DNA from: Bacteroidota bacterium
GTDB lineage: Bacteria; Bacteroidota; Bacteroidia; Flavobacteriales_F; PHOS-HE28
Assembly: GCA_963169595.1 (NCBI GenBank)
Contig: CAUJFM010000119.1
Coordinates: 1 to 18,192, forward strand
DNA: 18,192 nt
Direction: 5' to 3'
Made by a program: the position numbers and the translations under genes. This document shows, piece after piece, positions 13,061-18,192 of this stretch. Position 1 is the stretch's first letter. Every line of letters begins with the position of its first letter. The notes under the pieces were generated by a model. It ran no database searches, had not been told where the DNA came from, and was given only the letters and a program-made list of their open reading frames with translations.

Positions 13061-14479
13061 ATGATCAAGAAGCTCGAATGGCAGAAAAGAAGTGAAGATG
13101 TGAAGAGGTACCATTTCTCACTTCCTCACTTCCTCACCTCTTCACCTCCTCACCTCCTCACTTCTTCACCTTTCTCTCGATCCCACCTCCTCTCCCTCAC
13201 ACTCCTCCTCACCCTCGCCGCATGCGGTGGCACGGGCACATGCACCGATGACCACGCCGCGGAAGGCCATGGTGAAGAGGCCCACGCCCACAACGAGCAT
13301 CTGGGCGAGTCGCCCAAGGTGAGCCCGGAGCAGTTCAAGGCCATCGACGGGGAACTGGGTCGCGTGGAACTGAAGGACCTCGCCACCTCCTTGCAGGCCA
13401 CCGGTTTCCTGAAGGTGCCGCCGCAGAACATCGCCGACGTCAGCGCCGCCGTGCCCGCCACCGTGCGCGAGGTGCTGGTGCAGGAAGGCGATCAAGTGCG
13501 CAAGGGCCAGACGCTGGTGACCATCGCCGACCAGCAGATCGCCCAACTGCAGCGCGACCACCTCGATTCCCGCGCACGCCTCACCTACGCCAGGGCCGAA
13601 CTTGACCGCCAGACCGAGCTCGCCCGCAACAACGTGAACGCGCAGAAGACGCTGCAACAGGCCACCGCCGACCATGCCGCGCTGCTGGCCGAGGTGAGCG
13701 CCAGCGCCCAGGTGCTGCGCCTCTGGGGCCTCGATCCCGACAAGCTCGACGCCGACGACATCCGCGCTACGATCAACGTACCCAGCCCCATCGACGGCAC
13801 CGTGGCGCACATCGCCGTGAACGTGGGCAGCCGCGTGGGCGGTGAAGCGCCCATGGTGCGCGTGGTGAACAACAGCGAGCTGCACGTGGACGTGTTCGTG
13901 TACGAGCAGGATATCGCCCGGGTGAAGAAGGGCCAGCGCATCGACCTGACCCTCACCAACGTGCCCGGCCGCAGCTACACCGCCGAGGTCTTCGCCATCG
14001 GCAGCGCCTTCGAGAGCGAGACCAAGACGCTGCCCGTGCATGCGCACATCACCGGCGACAAGACCGGCCTGATCGACGGCATGGGCGTTACCGCCATGAT
14101 CGACCTGGGTAACGCGCGACTGCCCGCTGTGCCCACCGCAGCCGTGGTGAACAGTGATGGGCTGGACTATGTCTTCATCCACACGGAGGATGCGCATGAC
14201 CATGCCGACGCCGACGCGCACGATCATGCGAACGAGGGATCGGTACATGCGGACGGGGAAGAAGCCAAGGACCACGACCATGCACACGCCGACGCAGAGG
14301 GCCATGACCACAGTGGGGCCATGCGGTTCCAGCGGGTACAGGTGAAGCGCGGCGTCTCCCGCGACGGCTGGACGGCCGTGACCTTCCTGCAGCCCGTGCC
14401 TACCGATGCCGAAGTGGTGATCAACGGCGCCTACTACCTGATGGCGATGATGACCAACAGCGGGGAGCACAGCCATTGA
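13061..14479 (+). CDS. czcB: CzcB-type periplasmic adaptor lipoprotein with His-rich segments
   Basis: This membrane-fusion (HlyD/CusB-type) subunit links the pump to its outer-membrane duct. From M at 13061 it has 472 residues. A lipobox, TLAAC, puts the lipidated Cys at 55, preceded by the hydrophobic run HLLSLTLLL. The barrel-sandwich half-motifs flank a coiled coil: VREVLVQEGDQVRKGQTLVT (135-154), coil about 160-220, then INVPSPIDGTVAHIAVNVG (238-256). The beta-barrel follows. A His/Asp-rich insert (374-419, 11 His) and a His-rich mature N-terminus (65-80) suggest metal binding. The start is uncertain. The frame is open back to ATG 12917, but 12917-13060 looks non-coding, while the 13061 start still gives an unusually long leader containing an octamer repeat (residues 22-37). 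Probably cotranscribed with czcA. Confidence 0.85.
   Translation: MIKKLEWQKRSEDVKRYHFSLPHFLTSSPPHLLTSSPFSRSHLLSLTLLLTLAACGGTGTCTDDHAAEGHGEEAHAHNEHLGESPKVSPEQFKAIDGELGRVELKDLATSLQATGFLKVPPQNIADVSAAVPATVREVLVQEGDQVRKGQTLVTIADQQIAQLQRDHLDSRARLTYARAELDRQTELARNNVNAQKTLQQATADHAALLAEVSASAQVLRLWGLDPDKLDADDIRATINVPSPIDGTVAHIAVNVGSRVGGEAPMVRVVNNSELHVDVFVYEQDIARVKKGQRIDLTLTNVPGRSYTAEVFAIGSAFESETKTLPVHAHITGDKTGLIDGMGVTAMIDLGNARLPAVPTAAVVNSDGLDYVFIHTEDAHDHADADAHDHANEGSVHADGEEAKDHDHAHADAEGHDHSGAMRFQRVQVKRGVSRDGWTAVTFLQPVPTDAEVVINGAYYLMAMMTNSGEHSH
13089..13174. repeat. Octamer tandem repeat inside the czcB signal-peptide region
   Basis: Seven 8-nt units of the type CACTTCCT/CACCTCCT run from 13119 to 13174. 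A purine-rich left arm precedes them; GTGAAGAGGT (13100-13109) is the exact complement of ACCTCTTCAC (13136-13145). Three units make 24 nt, so the repeat stays in frame and encodes the 8-residue period PHFLTSSP, PHLLTSSP. The architecture mirrors the intergenic repeat at 3954-4037. Confidence 0.7.
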
Positions 14480-14508
14480 ACCATGCCCTGAACCCCGGTG
14501 ACATGCGC

Positions 14509-16209
14509 TCAACGCAGAACGGTCACTGAACCGATCCTTTGTATCCGACTGCGATCCATGCCACGGGCTCGCACCTTCCACACATAGACACCGTCCATCA
14601 CCGGTGCGCCTGCGTAGGTGCCGTCCCATGTGGGTGGGGAACCCGACGTGCTGAAAAGCTCCTCCCCCCAGCGATCGAAAATGTCCAATTGAACATCGGA
14701 CATGTACAAGGTGACCACTTCGAAATGATCATTGAAGCCATCCCCGTTCGGCGTGAAAGCGTTCGGTACGTAGAGCGTAGGTTCGACCTGAACGGAAACG
14801 AGCGTGTGCGCCGTGTCAGTGCAACCAAAGGCGTTGTTGACGAGCAGGGAAACCGGGAAGTCACCTACGCTGATATACGTATGCATCGGGTCTTCCATCT
14901 GGGACGAGCCGCCATCACCAAAGCTCCAATACCAGCCGGTGGCGCCCACGGAGAGGCTATTGAATTGCACGTCCACAGCGGTAAGATGTTCCATGGTGAA
15001 TTGCGCCATGACTGAGGGCCATGTTTCGATCTGCGCGGTAGCGGAGATCGTGGCCGACGATTGATCGGTGATGGTGAGTTGAACAACGAACGCGCTGTCA
15101 ACCGGGAATGTGAAAGGGCCCGGTCCGGAAAAGATCGATGGCTGCCAGCTGTACACATAGGGCGGGGCGCCGCCGCTCACGCTGGCTGAAAGGGTGGTGA
15201 ACTGACCTTCGCAAACCGTATCGCCGAACAATTCCAGTTGCAAACCGCAATTCGCATCGGTGATGATGAAAGCCACGGTATCCGTTCCACATCCGCATCC
15301 ACCCACCGCGAGGTAGGTCCCCGCGCACAGCCCATCGATCGACGCCGTGTCGGAGTTGATCAAGGTGCCATCACCAAGGTACCAGTCAACAGCCGCGCCA
15401 GCACTCGCTGAACCGGCACAGGCCCCGTCACAATCATCAACCGTGGTGATGGCCGATGCACCCGTGAGCGGCACGATGCTCACATCATCAACATGAACAT
15501 AAGCACCGCCCCAGGATGTCATGGCGCTGAGCAGCCCGAACATGATCCATGTCTCGCCACCGTTGGCCGTGTAGTTGAACGACACGAGTTCCCATGGTGT
15601 GGAATTGTGCCCGGGCAAAGGAGCCAGCGATGGACACCATGTATGCGTGGGACTGATGCCCGAGAGCTGCGCGAAGTACGTAGGGCTGGGCGGGACGGTC
15701 GGAGTATCCGAGATCAACACGTCCACGCAGGACGATGCGTCGTCCCAACCTTCCTCGGTACTGCGCGCCCAGTAGGAGATGCAATAGGTCTGGCCCGCCA
15801 CCATGGGATCGGTGAACGTTTGGCCGAAATACTCCCACCATCCCGGAGAAGGGATGGTGCTGTAGGTGTAGAAACCCGCGAACCCATCGCCGGAATGCGG
15901 TGGGTCCACACTGATCAGCGCGAGCGGATCGAAGCACGTGTTGCGCACATCCACCGAGCCGTAGGTGACCTGGATCCAAGGCGCGCAGGGGCTGGGCATG
16001 AAGCCGCCCGATCCGATGTAGTCGCCCGCAGCGCAGTCATTGCCGGGATAGTAACTGCCTGGACAAGCCCCGATGTTCTCAAACCCCCCGTTGGTGACAA
16101 GGTCGTTGCAGGGGGCTTGCGCATCCGCTGTCGGAATCCAGAGAACGAAGAGGGTACTGGCCGCCGAACGGTAGCATACAGGTGGGCTCATCCGGGTAAT
16201 CAAACGCAT
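14509..16209 (-). CDS. T9SS-secreted protein with PKD and type B (CHU_C) C-terminal domain
   Basis: This 566-residue extracellular or surface protein starts with a signal peptide (MRLITRMSPP to about 32, cleavage after ADA or AQA). Residues about 36-247 form a jelly-roll-like region opening NDLVTNGGFENIGACPG, of the 'NLVPNGSFE' type seen in Bacteroidota adhesins. A Cys-rich SprB-like region follows (about 255-395), then a PKD domain (about 402-472) with WSFGDG (428-433). It ends in the gliding-motility-associated C-terminal domain (479-566) with VPNAFTPNGDGFND, FDRWGEELF and DGVYVWKVRARG, the type B signal for export by the type IX secretion system. Adhesion or polymer binding is likely; no catalytic motif is visible. 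ATG 16191 is an alternative start. The frame stays open upstream to 16764, but that extension has no signal peptide and looks random. Confidence 0.88.
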   Translation of the reverse strand: MRLITRMSPPVCYRSAASTLFVLWIPTADAQAPCNDLVTNGGFENIGACPGSYYPGNDCAAGDYIGSGGFMPSPCAPWIQVTYGSVDVRNTCFDPLALISVDPPHSGDGFAGFYTYSTIPSPGWWEYFGQTFTDPMVAGQTYCISYWARSTEEGWDDASSCVDVLISDTPTVPPSPTYFAQLSGISPTHTWCPSLAPLPGHNSTPWELVSFNYTANGGETWIMFGLLSAMTSWGGAYVHVDDVSIVPLTGASAITTVDDCDGACAGSASAGAAVDWYLGDGTLINSDTASIDGLCAGTYLAVGGCGCGTDTVAFIITDANCGLQLELFGDTVCEGQFTTLSASVSGGAPPYVYSWQPSIFSGPGPFTFPVDSAFVVQLTITDQSSATISATAQIETWPSVMAQFTMEHLTAVDVQFNSLSVGATGWYWSFGDGGSSQMEDPMHTYISVGDFPVSLLVNNAFGCTDTAHTLVSVQVEPTLYVPNAFTPNGDGFNDHFEVVTLYMSDVQLDIFDRWGEELFSTSGSPPTWDGTYAGAPVMDGVYVWKVRARGMDRSRIQRIGSVTVLR

Positions 16210-16245
16210 ACACGAGTGAACGGCCGGTGGGGTTGGGTGCGGTAT

Positions 16246-16263
16246 AAAAAATCTGTCGAACAG
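16246..16263 (-). terminator. Weak intrinsic terminator candidate, minus strand
   Basis: Read on the minus strand, CTGT-TCG-ACAG is followed after one A by six T. It would end transcripts coming from the small minus-strand ORF at 16335-16568, just before the T9SS gene. The stem is only four pairs, so support is poor. Confidence 0.25.
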
Positions 16264-16334
16264 CTGACGCGGTCCAGATCCATGTTCACAGCATCGCATT
16301 CCGCTGAACCGTGACCGGAAAGGGATCGGATGGT

Positions 16335-16568
16335 TCAACCCCGATCGCTCGATCCACGCCTTCCGATCGCATTGACGAGCATCGGGCGCTTGCCCCGCGC
16401 CACTTCCACTTGGTCGCCGATGCTCAGGACCAGTTGTTGGCCGCTGCGACCCGGAACAAAGCGCGCCACGTGCTTGTCGTTCACCAGGGCGTTCACGCGC
16501 ATCAGCTCCACGCAGAATCGCTCCGGGGTGTAAGTACCGGTCTCCGCGGCCATCCGGTCGGCCGCCAT
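16335..16568 (-). CDS. Small hypothetical protein or gene remnant, minus strand
   Basis: From ATG at 16568 this encodes 77 residues; the frame is open further upstream to at least 16667. Third codon positions are strongly G/C, as in genuine genes of this window, and the peptide has a plausible alternation (TYTPERFCVELMRVNALVND, then QQLVLSIGDQVEVARGKRP). I do not recognise the family. Readable sequence continues upstream of the ATG as FFPEVSRAAFR, so it may be the 3' remnant of a longer gene broken near 16600. It lies upstream of the T9SS gene on the same strand. Confidence 0.4.
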   Translation of the reverse strand: MAADRMAAETGTYTPERFCVELMRVNALVNDKHVARFVPGRSGQQLVLSIGDQVEVARGKRPMLVNAIGRRGSSDRG

Positions 16569-16600
16569 TCTGAACGCCGCACGACTTACCTCGGGAAAGA

Positions 16601-16777
16601 ATGCACATGCTGCTGCAGGATGCTGAGAAGCGCGGCGGTGACGACGAGGAGACGCACATTCTAGCACAGATCAGCCAAGTTGCCAGTGCAATCTCACCAG
16701 TCATACTGCCTATGATTGAGAGCCTCGACGCAATAGAGATGGACGCCATACTGGCAATGCCCATCGAAGAAGCTTAG
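16601..16777 (+). CDS. Small acidic ORF, possible C-terminal gene remnant
   Basis: This 58-residue ORF begins MHMLLQDAEKRGGDDEETH and ends ILAMPIEEA before TAG. The in-frame stop upstream is at 16571-16573, so ATG 16601 is the first ATG. The peptide is acidic and helical in character. Its DNA is visibly lower in GC, with codons such as CTA and ATA rare elsewhere here, so it may be foreign. A dispersed GTGA-hairpin element begins 13 nt after its stop, the same relation copy A has to rnhA, which hints that it was the 3' end of a real gene. No family is recognised; chance is not excluded. Confidence 0.35.
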   Translation: MHMLLQDAEKRGGDDEETHILAQISQVASAISPVILPMIESLDAIEMDAILAMPIEEA

Positions 16778-16790
16778 TCGTGTGCGGCAC

Positions 16791-16855
16791 TCGCGTGAGC
16801 GATTGAAGCGGAAAGCCCACAGCCGGTAATCCGGCGAGGACTTGGAGCGGAAAGC
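16791..16855 (+). repeat. Dispersed GTGA-hairpin element, copy B
   Basis: TCGC-GTGA-GCGA (16791-16802) is a hairpin with the same loop as copy A. TTGAAGCGGAAAGC (16803-16816) and TTGGAGCGGAAAGC (16842-16855) form a direct repeat with one difference. Between them GCCGG-TAAT-CCGGC (16822-16835) forms another hairpin. The blocks AGCGG-AGCCC and CCGGCGAGGA match copy A in order. It sits between the small ORF and the 3' end of icmF, so it may also shape the icmF transcript end. Confidence 0.6.
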
Positions 16856-16892
16856 GCGACGGCGAGTCTTCGAGCCGGCCCGCCCAAACGCC

Positions 16893-18192
16893 CTACATAT
16901 TCCTCCGGTACTGCCCCCCCACCTCGAACATCGCCGCTGTCAGCTGCCCCAGCGAGCAATACTTGCACGCCTCCATCAGCACCGCGAACATATTCTCGTT
17001 CCGCACCGCCGCCTGCTGAAGGTCCTTGATGGCCTTGGCGGCTTCCTCCGCATAAGCCCCGCGCAGGTTCTCCACCGTCGCGATCTGCGCCTCCTTCTCC
17101 TCCTCGGTGGCACGGATCACTTCCTTCGGCAGTATCGTCGGTGAGCCTTTGCTACTGAGGAAGGTGTTCACGCCGATGATCGGGTATTCGCCGGTGTGCT
17201 TCAGCGTTTCGTAGTAGAGACTTTCCTCCTGGATCTTGCCGCGCTGGTACATGGTCTCCATGGCGCCCAGCACGCCGCCGCGCTCGGTGATGCGGTCGAA
17301 CTCGGTGAGTACGGCCTCCTCAACCAGGTCGGTCAATTCCTCGATGATGAAGCTGCCCTGCAGCGGGTTCTCGTTCTTGGCCAGGCCGAGCTCGCGGTTG
17401 ATGATGAGTTGGATGGCCATGGCGCGGCGCACGCTTTCCTCGGTGGGCGTGGTGATGGCCTCGTCGTAGGCGTTGGTGTGCAGGCTGTTGCAGTTGTCGT
17501 AGATGGCGTAGAGCGCCTGCAACGTGGTGCGGATGTCGTTGAAGTCGATCTCCTGCGCGTGGAGGCTGCGGCCGCTGGTCTGGATGTGGTACTTCAGCAT
17601 CTGGCTGCGCTCGTCGGCCCCGTAGCGGTGCTTGAGGGCCTTGGCCCAGAGGCGGCGCGCCACGCGGCCCATCACGGCGTACTCGGGGTCCATGCCGTTG
17701 CTGAAGAAGAAGCTGAGGTTCGGCGCGAAGGCGTTGATGTCCATCCCGCGCGACAGGTAGTACTCCACGTAGGTGAAGCCGTTGGCCAGCGTGAAGGCGA
17801 GCTGGCTGATGGGGTTGGCGCCGGCCTCGGCGATGTGGTAGCCGCTGATGCTGACGCTGTAGAAGTTGCGGACCTTCTGATCGATGAAGTACTGCTGCAC
17901 ATCGCCCATCAAACGCAGCGCGAACTCGGTGCTGAAGATGCAGGTGTTCTGCGCCTGGTCTTCTTTCAGGATGTCGGCCTGCACGGTGCCGCGGACCTGT
18001 TGCAGGGTGTCGGCCTTGATCTTCTCGTAGACGTCGGCAGGGAGCACTTGGTCGCCGGTGATGCCCAACAACAGCAACCCTAAGCCGTCGTTCCCTTCGG
18101 GGATTTCGCCGTGATATTTCGGTCTGATTCCTGATTGCTGATTGCTGATTCCGGCTTTCGGATTGCTGATTGCTGATTGCTGGTTAGAGGCA
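16893..18192 (-). CDS. icmF: Fused isobutyryl-CoA mutase IcmF, C-terminal part
   Basis: The visible 432 or so residues are the C-terminal mutase section of a B12-dependent acyl-CoA mutase; the frame is open to the right edge. Signature sequences are EGNDGLGLLLLGITGDQVLP, then GTVQADILKEDQAQNTCIFS, YQRGKIQEESLYYE, and the end KYCSLGQLTAAMFEVGGQYR. This ending and wording match IcmF, in which B12-binding and MeaB-like GTPase domains precede the mutase. In DQAQNTC a Gln occupies the position of Arg207 of methylmalonyl-CoA mutase, a known marker of isobutyryl/n-butyryl-CoA mutases. The enzyme interconverts isobutyryl-CoA and n-butyryl-CoA in branched-acyl-CoA metabolism. The most N-terminal visible residues come from a heptamer DNA repeat. 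A methylmalonyl-CoA mutase is a less likely alternative. Confidence 0.9.
   Translation of the reverse strand, partial: ASNQQSAISNPKAGISNQQSGIRPKYHGEIPEGNDGLGLLLLGITGDQVLPADVYEKIKADTLQQVRGTVQADILKEDQAQNTCIFSTEFALRLMGDVQQYFIDQKVRNFYSVSISGYHIAEAGANPISQLAFTLANGFTYVEYYLSRGMDINAFAPNLSFFFSNGMDPEYAVMGRVARRLWAKALKHRYGADERSQMLKYHIQTSGRSLHAQEIDFNDIRTTLQALYAIYDNCNSLHTNAYDEAITTPTEESVRRAMAIQLIINRELGLAKNENPLQGSFIIEELTDLVEEAVLTEFDRITERGGVLGAMETMYQRGKIQEESLYYETLKHTGEYPIIGVNTFLSSKGSPTILPKEVIRATEEEKEAQIATVENLRGAYAEEAAKAIKDLQQAAVRNENMFAVLMEACKYCSLGQLTAAMFEVGGQYRRNM
18125..18180. repeat. Heptamer tandem repeat inside icmF
   Basis: TGATTGC-type 7-nt units occur in two blocks: four units at 18125-18152 (TGATTCC, TGATTGC twice, TGATTCC) and about three at 18161-18180, split by GGCTTTCG. 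On the coding (minus) strand three units make 21 nt, so the frame is kept and a 7-residue period results (SNQQSAI, then ISNQQSG), just before IRPKYHGEIPEGNDG. Confidence 0.7.

Noticed and set aside
16210..16764. N-terminal extension of the T9SS protein frame up to 16764
   Set aside because: The extension has low-quality sequence and no signal peptide, while a good signal peptide begins at 16209.

Overview
The window looks like a chromosome segment of a high-GC Bacteroidota bacterium, most like the Flavobacteriales lineages known from wastewater and sediment metagenomes. The evidence is a protein with a type IX secretion 'type B' C-terminal domain (VPNAFTPNGDGFND), an RND metal pump fused to its outer-membrane partner (an architecture I know from this phylum), an RNase HI with a viroplasmin-like N-terminus, a DUF2130 protein, Bacteroidota-like -7 promoter elements (TAnnTTTG) and no clear Shine-Dalgarno sites. 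The exact taxon is an inference.

Left part (1-3843). A DUF2130 coiled-coil gene runs off the left edge on the minus strand; its only plausible ATG is followed at once by a TAA stop. Divergent from it is a tightly coupled plus-strand operon. An MqsR-type toxin is followed by an antitoxin that joins an MqsA-like HTH to a SocA/Panacea (DUF4065) domain, then an LRAT/NlpC-P60-like membrane-anchored protein, then RNase HI. The first three genes overlap through ATGA junctions. A small four-helix membrane protein follows a repeat-filled gap.

Middle part (3844-8095). A bestrophin-family anion channel overlaps by ATGA a theta-class (LCIB-type) carbonic anhydrase. The same two protein families cooperate in the algal CO2-concentrating mechanism, so this pair is the most attractive candidate for an under-described system: a bacterial bicarbonate channel coupled to a carbonic anhydrase. 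A urea transporter gene converges on it, and an AlkC-type DNA glycosylase gene diverges from the urea transporter.

Metal-efflux part (8096-14479). A His-rich exported small protein, a 1434-residue CzcA-type RND pump fused to a TolC-like domain, and a CzcB-type lipoprotein adaptor with His-rich segments form a divalent-metal export system. A hairpin-rich leader lies between the small protein and the pump.

Right part (14480-18192). A T9SS-secreted PKD/CHU_C protein on the minus strand is followed by a mosaic of small or remnant ORFs and a dispersed structured repeat. The 3' part of a fused isobutyryl-CoA mutase (IcmF) gene runs off the right edge on the minus strand.

A theme across the window is short tandem repeats with 7- or 8-nt units. 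One lies between genes (3954-4037). Two lie inside coding sequence and stay in frame: one lengthens the signal peptide of the CzcB-like lipoprotein, the other lies inside IcmF. A second dispersed element with a GTGA-loop hairpin occurs at 3206-3254 and 16791-16855, both times just after a plus-strand stop codon.
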